Source of the DNA: CAZJNX01 sp964547415
GTDB lineage: Bacteria > Pseudomonadota > Alphaproteobacteria > Rhizobiales > Amorphaceae
Reading direction: 5' to 3'
DNA length: 25,256 nucleotides
NCBI GenBank assembly: GCA_964547415.1
Contig: CAZJNX010000042.1
Span: forward strand, 1-25,256
The notes beneath the pieces were generated by a model that saw nothing but the letters and a program-made list of their open reading frames with translations, searched no databases and had not been told where the DNA came from. Of this stretch, positions 15,650-22,664 are shown piece after piece. Both the position numbers and the translations under genes were made by a program. Position 1 is the stretch's first letter. Each line of letters opens with the position of its first letter.

Positions 15650-16362
15650 GCGCGGCGCCCATGCTGGACGTGGAACGGCTCGAGGCGGGCTACGGCGCGC
15701 TCCAGATCGTGTTCGCCGTGTCGCTCCAGGTGGCGGAGGGGGAGCACGCCCTCGTGTTCGGGCCGAACGGGGCGGGCAAGTCCACCTTCATCAAGGCGAT
15801 CGCCGGCCTTTGCAACGTGACGGGCGGGACGGTCCGGGTGGACGGGCGGGACGTGACGGGCCGCGCGCCCGAGCGCCTCGTCGCGGCGGGGATCGCGTAC
15901 GTTCCCCAGGTGGACAACGTCTTCCGCTCCATGAGCGTGCGGGAGAACCTGGAGATCGGGGCGAGCGTCCTCCCCCGCGCCCGCCGCCGCGAGCGGATCG
16001 AGGCGATGCTCGCCTTCTTTCCGCGCCTTGCCGAGCGGCGGCGCCAGCGGGCCGGCACCCTGTCGGGCGGGGAGCGGCAGCAGCTGTCGATCGCCCGTGC
16101 GCTGGTGCCGGAGCCGCGCCTCCTCCTCCTCGACGAGCCGTCGGCGGGCGTCGCCCCGAAGCTCGTGGAGACCATCTTCGCCGAGATCCGGGGCCTGAAG
16201 CGCCTCGGCACCACGGTCCTCATGATCGAGCAGAACGCCCGCCAAGCCCTCGCCCACGTGGACACCGGCTACGTCCTCGAGAGCGGGCGCCTGCGCCACT
16301 GGGGCACCGCCGCCGAGCTCCTCGAGCGCGAGGACATCGCCGAACTCTACCTCGGCGCCTGA
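15646..16362 (+). CDS. livF: Branched-chain amino-acid-type ABC transporter ATPase LivF
   Basis: A 238-residue ATPase of the LivF branch. It has Walker A GPNGAGKST (39-47), Q-loop YVPQVDNVF (85-93), signature LSGGERQ (139-145), Walker B LLLLDEP (159-165), and IEQNARQAL, in which Gln takes the place of the switch His, as is usual in LivF. Length is normal. The ATG overlaps the TGA of livMG by 4 bp, so translation is coupled. It forms the ATPase dimer with the LivG half of the fusion and powers solute uptake. The gap to the next gene is 105 bp, containing a small GC hairpin without a T-run. Confidence 0.95.
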   Translation: MSAAPMLDVERLEAGYGALQIVFAVSLQVAEGEHALVFGPNGAGKSTFIKAIAGLCNVTGGTVRVDGRDVTGRAPERLVAAGIAYVPQVDNVFRSMSVRENLEIGASVLPRARRRERIEAMLAFFPRLAERRRQRAGTLSGGERQQLSIARALVPEPRLLLLDEPSAGVAPKLVETIFAEIRGLKRLGTTVLMIEQNARQALAHVDTGYVLESGRLRHWGTAAELLEREDIAELYLGA

Positions 16363-16467
16363 GGGTCTCGGATCGGGCGGCGCGGCCCGTCCGGGACGGG
16401 CAGGATGGGTCTTGCGGCCGGCCGCATCGGGGCGCAGGGATGGGGTGAGGCGGAGGGACGAGGACCC

Positions 16468-16962
16468 ATGACGGACCGGGAAGGGCAGGGGGCCGCGCTG
16501 GAGATGTCGCCGCGAACGGACGGCGGCTTCACCGTGCGCGATCCGGCCTTCGCGGCGCGCATCCGCGAGAGCTTCGCCGCCCAGGCCTTCATGGCGACGA
16601 TCGGCGCCCGCCTCGAGGCCGTCGAGCCCGGGCGCGTGTCGATCGCGCTCGCCAGCCGCGCCGACCTCACCCAGCAGCACGGCTACCTCCACGGCGGCGT
16701 CGTCATGTCGGTCGCGGACGTGGCGGCGGGCTACGCGGCCATGAGCCTGATGGGGCCGGGCGACGGCGTGCTCACCGCCGACATCAAGCTGAACCTCTTG
16801 CGGCCCGCCCGGGGGGAGGGGATCCTCGCCGTCGCCGGGGTGGTCCGCCCCGGGCGGACGCTGTCGGTGGTGCGCGCCGACGTCCTGTCGGGCACGGACG
16901 GGGACGGGCCGCTCCTCGCGACGGCCCTGTTCGGCATGATGCGGATGGAGGGTCTCGGATGA
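16468..16962 (+). CDS. PaaI-family hotdog thioesterase
   Basis: A 164-residue hotdog-fold protein. The PaaI/YbgC-type active-site stretch is QQHGYLHGGVVMSVADVAAGYAA split over residues 69-91: HG at 71-72, HGG at 75-77 and D84 as the likely catalytic acid. Later strands TADIKLNLLRPARGEGILA and VVRPGRTLSVVRADV are typical. It would hydrolyse an acyl-CoA, possibly aryl- or short-chain. Start choice: the ATG at 16468 follows GAGGA; a later ATG at 16504 is possible and an earlier one at 16405 lacks support. Its end overlaps the acetyltransferase start (ATGA). It lies just after livF in the same direction and may belong to the transporter operon. Confidence 0.88.
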   Translation: MTDREGQGAALEMSPRTDGGFTVRDPAFAARIRESFAAQAFMATIGARLEAVEPGRVSIALASRADLTQQHGYLHGGVVMSVADVAAGYAAMSLMGPGDGVLTADIKLNLLRPARGEGILAVAGVVRPGRTLSVVRADVLSGTDGDGPLLATALFGMMRMEGLG

Positions 16963-17438
16963 CCGACGTGCAGATCCTCGCCGTGCGCCCCCTCGAGGCG
17001 CGGGACCGGGAGGGCTGGGAGCCCCTTTGGCAGGCCTACCTCGGCTTCTACGCCACCACCGTGCCGGAGGCGGTGACGGACGTCACCTTCCAGCGCCTCG
17101 TCGGCGGCGGGGGGGACATGGCGGGCTTCGTCGCGGTGGACACGGGCGGGCGCCCCGTCGGGCTCTCCCACTACCTCCTCCACCCGTCCACCTGGTCGAT
17201 CGCGCCGCGCTGCTACCTGCAGGACCTGTTCGTGGCGCCCCACGCCCGGGGCGGGGGCGTGGGCCGGTCCCTCGTGGAGGCCGTCTACGACGCGGCCGAC
17301 GCGGCCGGCGCCGCCGAGGTCTACTGGCTGACCCAGGACTTCAACGTGACGGCGATCCGCCTCTACGACCGGATCGCCGAGCGCACGGCGTTCGTGAAGT
17401 ACCGCCGGAGCGCCCCGGCGATCGAGGCCGAGGACTGA
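16959..17438 (+). CDS. GNAT-family N-acetyltransferase
   Basis: A 159-residue protein with the GNAT fold: motif A, which binds acetyl-CoA, at LQDLFVAPHARGGGVGRSLV (87-106), with RGGGVG as the pyrophosphate loop, and the motif B end QDFNVTAIRLYDRIAERTAF (about 130-149), where N-A-LY is typical of this family. It transfers an acetyl group from acetyl-CoA to an amine; the acceptor is unknown. The ATG overlaps the thioesterase stop by 4 bp. It is the last gene of the apparent liv-linked operon, followed at 11 bp by a strong hairpin. Such acetyltransferases next to amino-acid uptake genes may modify an amino-acid-like compound, but that is a guess. Confidence 0.9.
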   Translation: MTDVQILAVRPLEARDREGWEPLWQAYLGFYATTVPEAVTDVTFQRLVGGGGDMAGFVAVDTGGRPVGLSHYLLHPSTWSIAPRCYLQDLFVAPHARGGGVGRSLVEAVYDAADAAGAAEVYWLTQDFNVTAIRLYDRIAERTAFVKYRRSAPAIEAED

Positions 17439-17443
17439 CGACG

Positions 17444-17473
17444 AAAAAGAGCCCCGGCCGCGGGGCCGGGGCT
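17444..17473 (-). terminator. Bidirectional hairpin; strong intrinsic terminator for the minus strand
   Basis: A perfect 10-bp stem AGCCCCGGCC (17450-17459) pairs with GGCCGGGGCT (17464-17473), loop GCGG. The five A at 17444-17448 become a T-run on the minus strand, so it ends the PRC-barrel transcript. The same hairpin sits 11 bp after the acetyltransferase stop on the plus strand. Confidence 0.8.
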
Positions 17474-17512
17474 CGGACGATCCATGCCGGACCGGGTCGG
17501 GACGGGACCCGA

Positions 17513-18358
17513 TCAGTTCATGCGCACGTCCATCTCGTCGTACTCGAACGGCTCGAGGTCGGCGATCTCCACCTCCTCGTAGGGCATGTTGTAGCGGTTC
17601 ATGCCCGCCGAAAAGCCGTAGCCGCTGCCGTAGCCGTAGTAGGGCATGGCGTAGTAGCCGGCGGTGCCGTAGGTCACGTCGGGCGTCACGATCACCGAGA
17701 CGACCTCGTCGTTCTTGACGATGATGTCGCTCACGTAACCGTAGTCGCGCCACGTGTCCGCGTACTGGATGCGGGCGTAGTCGCCGATCAGCTCAGAGGC
17801 GCGGTAGGCGCGCTCGCCCACCATGGCGTCGTCGACCTCGGACAGCATCTGGTCGGACAGATTGCCCGTCTGGATCAGCTCGCGGTCGAACAGCGTGTAC
17901 TCGCCGATGTTGTCGTCGTTCACCGGCACGTTGATGCCGTCGCCCGCGGCGTTGATCTCCACCTCGTCCCACGGCACGGCGATGTGCGTGTCGCCGATGT
18001 CGAGGAAGCCGCCGATCTCGACGATCGCCGCGACGATCTTGCCGTCGGTGCCGATCACGAGGTCCTCGAGCTCGCCGATGTCCTCGTCGGCGACGCCGTT
18101 GACGTCGAGCGTCTCGATCATCGCCTGGACGCTGCGGCCGCCCTCGTAGAGATTGCGGTTGTCCCACTGGGCGAGGTCGACGCGATCCCGGTTCATTGCG
18201 GCCATGGACCGGTCGCCCTGGCGGTTCATCTGCTGCTGGCCGCTCTGGTTCGTCGCCTGCTGGTTGGTGTTCTGCTCGTCCTGGGCGAAGGCCGCGCCGG
18301 TGCCGGCGGCGAGCACGAGGCCGAGGGCGGTGGAAAGTAGGGCGCGATGAAGCATCAT
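17513..18358 (-). CDS. Exported PRC-barrel domain protein
   Basis: A 281-residue protein. A signal peptide covers residues 1-25 (MMLHRALLSTALGLVLAAGT, cleavage near AFA-QDE), so it should be periplasmic or outer-envelope. A Gln/Asn-rich linker follows (about 28-48, NTNQQATNQSGQQQMNRQG). The first PRC-barrel is at about 80-147 (DEDIGELEDLVIGTDGKIVA, VEIGGFLDIGDTHIAVPWDE). A second barrel-like segment is at about 207-231 (DYGYVSDIIVKNDEVVSVIV). The C-terminus is Tyr/Gly-rich (YYAMPYYGYGSGYGF) and acidic. PRC-barrel proteins of this exported type are common in Hyphomicrobiales, without a settled role. GGGAGA lies 8-10 nt before the first of two tandem ATGs. It is divergent from the isovaleryl-CoA dehydrogenase gene and has its own terminator. 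Confidence 0.9.
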   Translation of the reverse strand: MMLHRALLSTALGLVLAAGTGAAFAQDEQNTNQQATNQSGQQQMNRQGDRSMAAMNRDRVDLAQWDNRNLYEGGRSVQAMIETLDVNGVADEDIGELEDLVIGTDGKIVAAIVEIGGFLDIGDTHIAVPWDEVEINAAGDGINVPVNDDNIGEYTLFDRELIQTGNLSDQMLSEVDDAMVGERAYRASELIGDYARIQYADTWRDYGYVSDIIVKNDEVVSVIVTPDVTYGTAGYYAMPYYGYGSGYGFSAGMNRYNMPYEEVEIADLEPFEYDEMDVRMN

Positions 18359-18504
18359 GCTTGCGGTCTCCCTGTGCTGGGATCGGGTTGGCGCCTGCCG
18401 CCGTGGCGGCGGCGCCGCGAATGGCGCCCGGCGTGGCTGCGCTTGGTGCGGCCGCTCCGGACGGGCTCGTTGCGACCCGCCCGTCGCCGTGGCGCGTCAT
18501 GCCC

Positions 18505-18520
18505 GGCCAACGTGTTGGCC
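18505..18520. promoter_or_regulatory. Inverted repeat, candidate operator
   Basis: The perfect 7-bp arms GGCCAAC and GTTGGCC are separated by GT. The site lies near the middle of the divergent spacer, where a regulator could affect both genes. No regulator gene is adjacent, so this is only a candidate. Confidence 0.3.
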
Positions 18521-18693
18521 CCGGCGCCGTTCCAATGCCGCCGCCCCGCCGCCAAGGCGATCGGCCGTCGGCGCGGAGGGTTCACCGGCGGACCGCCGCG
18601 GCCCTTCGCGGCTACTCGGCGGGCGGTGCGGCGCGCCGTCGCCCGTCTTCCGGGGCGCGCGCGGGCGCTGTAGGAAGGGCCCGACAGAGCGGA

Positions 18694-18707
18694 GGAAACC
18701 GGTTTCC
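18694..18707. promoter_or_regulatory. Perfect 14-bp palindrome abutting the ATG of the acyl-CoA dehydrogenase gene
   Basis: GGAAACCGGTTTCC is perfectly symmetric and ends at the base before the ATG at 18708. Its left arm follows and partly overlaps the GGAGG ribosome-binding site (18691-18695). A protein bound there would block translation-start DNA, and in RNA it could allow dimer or hairpin pairing. Function is inferred. Confidence 0.4.
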
Positions 18708-19877
18708 ATGCGCAACGACATCGCCACCTTCGACTTCGGCCTCGGCGAGACGGCCGACATACTGCGCGACACCGTGCGCAGCTTCTCGAGCGACCGCATC
18801 GCCCCGCTCGCCGAGGAGACCGACCGCACCAACACCTTTCCCCGTCACCTGTGGCCCGAGATGGGGGCGCTCGGCCTCCACGGGATCACGGTGGAGGAGG
18901 ACTGGGGCGGGTCGGGCCTCGGCTACCTCGAACACTGCATCGCCATGGAGGAGGTCTCCCGCGCCTCCGCGTCCGTGGGCCTGTCCTACGGGGCGCACTC
19001 CAACCTGTGCGTGAACCAGCTCCGCCGGAACGGGACGGACGAGCAGAAGGCGCGCTACCTGCCGAAGCTCATCTCCGGCGAGCACGTCGGCGCGCTCGCC
19101 ATGTCCGAGCCCGGCGCGGGCTCCGACGTCGTCTCCATGAAGACGCGGGCGGACAGGAAGGGCGACCGCTACGTCCTCAACGGCTCGAAGATGTGGATCA
19201 CCAACGGCCCCATCGCCGAGACGCTCATCGTCTACGCCAAGACCGATCCGGACGCGGGCCCGCGCGGCATCACCGCCTTCATCATAGAGAAGGACTTTCC
19301 AGGCTTCTCCACGGCGCAGAAGCTCGACAAGCTGGGGATGCGTGGCTCCGACACCTGCGAGCTCGTCTTTGAGGACTGCGAGGTGCCGGAAGAGAACGTG
19401 CTCGGCGCGGTGGGCCAGGGCGTCAACGTGCTCATGTCCGGCCTCGACTACGAGCGGGTGGTGCTCGCCGCGGGCCCGCTCGGCATCATGCAGGCCTGCC
19501 TCGACGTGGTGATGCCCTACGTCCACGAGCGGGAGCAGTTCGGAAAGCCCATCGGCACCTTCCAGTTCGTCCAGGGGAAGGTCGCCGACATGTACGTCAC
19601 GCTGAACGCCTGCCGCGCCTACGTCTACGCGGTGGCGAGGGCGTGCGACGCGGGCCGCACCACGCGGGAGGACGCCGCCGGCGCCATCCTCTACGCCGCC
19701 GAGAAGGCGACCCAGGCGGCCCTCGACGCGATCCAGGTCCTCGGCGGCAACGGCTACATCAACGACTACCCGACGGGCCGCCTCCTGCGCGACGCCAAGC
19801 TCTACGAGATCGGCGCGGGCACGAGCGAGATCCGCCGCATGCTGATCGGCCGCGAGCTGTTCGAGAAGACCGCCTGA
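18708..19877 (+). CDS. ivd: Acyl-CoA dehydrogenase, isovaleryl-CoA dehydrogenase type
   Basis: A 389-residue FAD enzyme, the usual size. Its closest family by eye is isovaleryl-CoA dehydrogenase, which oxidises isovaleryl-CoA to 3-methylcrotonyl-CoA in leucine breakdown. Marks are ASVGLSYGAHSNLCVNQLRR (88-107), AMSEPGAGSDVVSMK (131-145), YVLNGSKMWITNG (155-167), the catalytic Glu E249 in LMSGLDYERVVLAAGPLG (the helix position used by isovaleryl-CoA dehydrogenase rather than the C-terminal position of other family members), QFGKPIGTFQFVQGK, and LGGNGYINDYPTGRLLRDAK. GGAGG lies 12 nt before the ATG, a rather long spacing filled by a perfect palindrome. Methylcrotonyl-CoA carboxylase genes, often adjacent, are not in this window. 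Confidence 0.92.
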   Translation: MRNDIATFDFGLGETADILRDTVRSFSSDRIAPLAEETDRTNTFPRHLWPEMGALGLHGITVEEDWGGSGLGYLEHCIAMEEVSRASASVGLSYGAHSNLCVNQLRRNGTDEQKARYLPKLISGEHVGALAMSEPGAGSDVVSMKTRADRKGDRYVLNGSKMWITNGPIAETLIVYAKTDPDAGPRGITAFIIEKDFPGFSTAQKLDKLGMRGSDTCELVFEDCEVPEENVLGAVGQGVNVLMSGLDYERVVLAAGPLGIMQACLDVVMPYVHEREQFGKPIGTFQFVQGKVADMYVTLNACRAYVYAVARACDAGRTTREDAAGAILYAAEKATQAALDAIQVLGGNGYINDYPTGRLLRDAKLYEIGAGTSEIRRMLIGRELFEKTA

Positions 19878-19926
19878 AGCGCCCCGCGTCGGGCGATGGC
19901 CGCCGCCGCCCGGCCCGTGCCGCCGC

Positions 19927-21048
19927 TCAGTCCATGCCGGCGACGAGCCGGCGGTGCCCCGCCATGATCTCGGCCCGGCGCTGCGGGTCGGGCTCGAGGG
20001 ACCAGTCGCCGAGGGCGTGGCTGCCGCCGAGGACGCTGCCGTCCGAGCGCGGGAACATGTAGAGGTCGGCGTCCACGTCGAGGTAGACGTAGTCGACCTC
20101 CGGCTGCGGCACGATCTTCGTGTACTGCCCCTTGAGCGGCACGAGCGCCGCGTCGCCGAAGATGGCGTGGGCGCCGAGCCCCGTGCAGTTGACGATCAGC
20201 GGCTCCGGCAGCGCGGCGAGGTCGTCGGGCGTGCGGAACGCGCGCACCGTGACGGTGCCGCCCCGGTCGATCACGTCCCCGAGGACGCGCGGAAGGTAGG
20301 TCTGCGTCTCGATGAACAGGCCCGGAAAGCTCGCCACGTGGGCCTTCGGGAAGGGGTGGGTTCCGGCGGGATACCGCGTCAGCGGGTAGAGCTCGGGCGT
20401 GATCCGCCAGTCCCAGGGGTGCTCGACGGGGCCGTCCGACAGGAGGAAGAACTCGATCCAGCGCACCCCGTATCCCCCGCCGATGAAGAGGGGGAAACGG
20501 GCGTGGGCGAAGCGGGCCGCTTCGGCGAGAGCGTCGCGGAAGGCGGGCGTCGCCTCCTCCTCCCGCGCCACCTCGGTGACGCCGAACAGGGCCGCCGACA
20601 CGTTGGACGTCGTCTCCGGCGGCAGGCGCTCGGCGTAGACCGCGACGCGAAAGCCGCGGTCCTGCAACAGGCGCGCGGTGGCGAGGCCGACGGCGCCAGC
20701 GCCGATCACCGCCGCCTGCCGGTGCTCGGTCTCGAGGGCGAGGCGGGCGGCCTGCATGGCGGTGCCCCAGGACAGCGTCGTGCCGCACCCGCCGTGGCCG
20801 TAGTTGTGGACGAGCGTCTTGTCGCCGAGCGGCTCGGCCCGCACCACGTAGCCCGACGCCCGGTAGGGCCGCAGCCCCACCACCTCGCCCACGACCCGTT
20901 CGGGTCGCACGTCCATCGGCGCGAAGCGCCGCGTCCGCGGCCCGGCGTCCGCCGCGGCCGCCGCCGCCCCGAGCGGCGCCGCCGCCGCGCCGGCGAGGGC
21001 GAGGCCGCCCGTCTTGAGGGCCGTCCGCCTGTCCATGGTCCCCGCCAT
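19927..21048 (-). CDS. Tat-exported FAD-dependent oxidoreductase, D-amino-acid-oxidase-like with permuted motif order
   Basis: A 373-residue protein. Residues 1-35 are a twin-arginine signal (MDRRTALKTGGLALAG), so the folded flavoprotein is probably exported. Residues 58-95 carry GLRPYRASGYVVRAE and LVHNYGHGGCGTTLSWG, blocks that in ordinary D-amino-acid oxidases form the C-terminal end. The Rossmann FAD motif VIGAGAVGLATARLLQDRG comes afterwards (114-132). The C-terminus ends with PLKGQYTKIV and the MFPRSDGSVLGGSHALGDW stretch, which normally precede the GLRPYR block. The order is thus circularly permuted. The probable reaction is oxidative deamination of a D- or otherwise unusual amino acid with O2; the substrate is unknown. 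GGGAGAGAG lies just before the ATG at 21048; the ATG at 21036 is an alternative. Confidence 0.9.
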   Translation of the reverse strand: MAGTMDRRTALKTGGLALAGAAAAPLGAAAAAADAGPRTRRFAPMDVRPERVVGEVVGLRPYRASGYVVRAEPLGDKTLVHNYGHGGCGTTLSWGTAMQAARLALETEHRQAAVIGAGAVGLATARLLQDRGFRVAVYAERLPPETTSNVSAALFGVTEVAREEEATPAFRDALAEAARFAHARFPLFIGGGYGVRWIEFFLLSDGPVEHPWDWRITPELYPLTRYPAGTHPFPKAHVASFPGLFIETQTYLPRVLGDVIDRGGTVTVRAFRTPDDLAALPEPLIVNCTGLGAHAIFGDAALVPLKGQYTKIVPQPEVDYVYLDVDADLYMFPRSDGSVLGGSHALGDWSLEPDPQRRAEIMAGHRRLVAGMD

Positions 21049-21149
21049 CGCTCTCTCCCGCCACCTGCGCTTGCAAGCATGTTGCCGATGCTGGCAGGAA
21101 GGAACAACCCGCCGGTCCGCGCGCGGGCCCCGCCCCTCCGGAGCCGCCC

Positions 21150-22568
21150 ATGACAGGTCTCGGCCGCGACAGGCTCTCGCCGGGAGCCATCCGCTTCCTC
21201 GCGAGCCGCATCCTCGAGAGCTTCTGGTTCGTGCCCCTCCTCATGGGGATCGGCGGGGCCGCGCTCGCCTTCGCCACCCTCGCGGCCCAGGGCGTGGTCT
21301 CGTCCATGGCCGGCCTGCCGTTCCTGCCGTTCCTGCCGGTCGAGATCGACAAGGACACGGGGCGGGCGATCCTCGGCACCATCGCCGGGGCCACCATCTC
21401 GGCCGCCTCGGTGGTCTATTCCCTCTCCCTCGTGATCCGCGTCCTCGCCGCCTCCTCCCTCGGGCCCCGTCTCGTCCAGAGCTTCCGGCGCAACTCGATC
21501 ACGCGGATCGCCCTCGGCGCCCAGCTCGGCGTGTTCGTCTACGCCCTCGTGACGCTCTTCCAGGTGGGGCTGGTGGACCGCCTCCACGCCCTCGAGATCA
21601 TCGTCGCCATCGCGAGCGTGGTGGTCGCGATGGCGCTCCTCGTCATCTTCGTGAACGCCATCGCCGACCAGTCCACCGTGGACCAGATCGTGGGGCGCAT
21701 CGCGGGCCAGCTCGACCGGGTGATCGAGGCGCGCCAGACGGGTGCGAACCGCCCCGCCGAGGCGGTCGACCGGCCGCACGCGGCCGCCCCGCCGTCGGGT
21801 CCCGTGGTGGGGGCCGCCGGGGAGGGCTACGTTCAGGTGGTCGCCCATGCCGCCATGGCCCGGGACCCGGTGCTCGCCGGCCGCACCATCCAGCTCCTCG
21901 TCCGTCCGGGGGACTTCGTGATCTCCCGCCAGCCGCTCGCCCGCTTCGACGAGGGCGCGCTGCCCGAGGCGGCGGTGGAGGCGATCCGCCGCCGCGTGGT
22001 GCTCGGCGCCGAGCGCACCGTCGAGCAGGACCCGATCCAGGAGTTCAACCTCCTCCTCGAGGTGGCGCTGCGGGCCCTTTCCCCGTCGATCAACGACGTC
22101 TTCACGGCGATCGCCTGCACCCATCACCTCGCCGGCGCCATCGGCCGCCTCGACGGGGAGGGGCTGACGGAGGCGACGGTGAGCGTCCCGGGCGGCGCGG
22201 AGGTGCGCCCGCGGGCCGTGCCGTTCGAGGAGATCGTGGACAAGGTGCTGAACCCGCTGCGCTCGGCGGCGGCGCCGATCCCGATGATGGCGCTCGTCCT
22301 CCTCGAAGCCCTCGAGGCGCTGATCGCCACCACGGACCGGGAAGAGGCCCGCGTCCTCTACCGCCACCACGCCGACCGCGTGCTCGCCGACGCCCTGTCC
22401 CACGCCGACCAGAAGGCCGACCGGGACGACCTGGAACGACGCGGCCGCCAGATCGCCCGCCTCAGCGCCCTGTCGCCCGAGGACGCGGCGGAACGCTTCA
22501 TCGCGGGGCGCCTGCCGCCCGACGGGCCCCCGTCCGAGCCCGCCGCGCGGGACGTCTTCCCGGCGTGA
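21150..22568 (+). CDS. DUF2254 family integral membrane protein
   Basis: A 472-residue predicted inner-membrane protein of the DUF2254 family, function unknown. Four hydrophobic segments lie in the first 170 residues (about 26-48, 74-100, 118-139, 147-169), with family blocks GTIAGATISAASVVYSLSLV and LGPRLVQSFRRNSITRIALG. The rest is a soluble region with DQSTVDQIVGRIAGQLDRVI, then PGDFVISRQPLARFDEGAL, ERTVEQDPIQEFNLLLEVAL and RALSPSINDVFTAIACTHHL, which is the strongest DUF2254 mark. The ATG at 21150 has GGAG 7 nt upstream. It is divergent from the Tat flavoprotein gene and 96 bp before the GGDEF-EAL gene. Confidence 0.9.
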   Translation: MTGLGRDRLSPGAIRFLASRILESFWFVPLLMGIGGAALAFATLAAQGVVSSMAGLPFLPFLPVEIDKDTGRAILGTIAGATISAASVVYSLSLVIRVLAASSLGPRLVQSFRRNSITRIALGAQLGVFVYALVTLFQVGLVDRLHALEIIVAIASVVVAMALLVIFVNAIADQSTVDQIVGRIAGQLDRVIEARQTGANRPAEAVDRPHAAAPPSGPVVGAAGEGYVQVVAHAAMARDPVLAGRTIQLLVRPGDFVISRQPLARFDEGALPEAAVEAIRRRVVLGAERTVEQDPIQEFNLLLEVALRALSPSINDVFTAIACTHHLAGAIGRLDGEGLTEATVSVPGGAEVRPRAVPFEEIVDKVLNPLRSAAAPIPMMALVLLEALEALIATTDREEARVLYRHHADRVLADALSHADQKADRDDLERRGRQIARLSALSPEDAAERFIAGRLPPDGPPSEPAARDVFPA

Positions 22569-22578
22569 CACGCATAGG

Positions 22579-22607
22579 TTGCATCGTGCCACCCATCGTG
22601 ATATGTC
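22579..22607 (+). promoter_or_regulatory. Possible promoter of the GGDEF-EAL gene
   Basis: TTGCAT (22579-22584) and TATGTC (22602-22607) are 17 bp apart, with an extended -10 TGA before the latter, in the only AT-rich patch of this spacer. Matches to the sigma-70 consensus are weak (3 of 6 each), so this is tentative. Confidence 0.3.
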
Positions 22608-22664
22608 CGGACGGGTGATCGGGTGGGCGTGTCGCCGCGCGCGCGGAAGAGGGAGAGAGACGAC

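Larger units (their letters stand above)
18359..18707. promoter_or_regulatory. Divergent intergenic region with two inverted repeats
   Basis: This 349-bp spacer should hold the promoters of both the PRC-barrel gene (minus) and the acyl-CoA dehydrogenase gene (plus). Two symmetric sites stand out: GGCCAAC-GT-GTTGGCC at 18505-18520, and the perfect palindrome at 18694-18707. No clear -35/-10 pair is visible. Confidence 0.4.
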
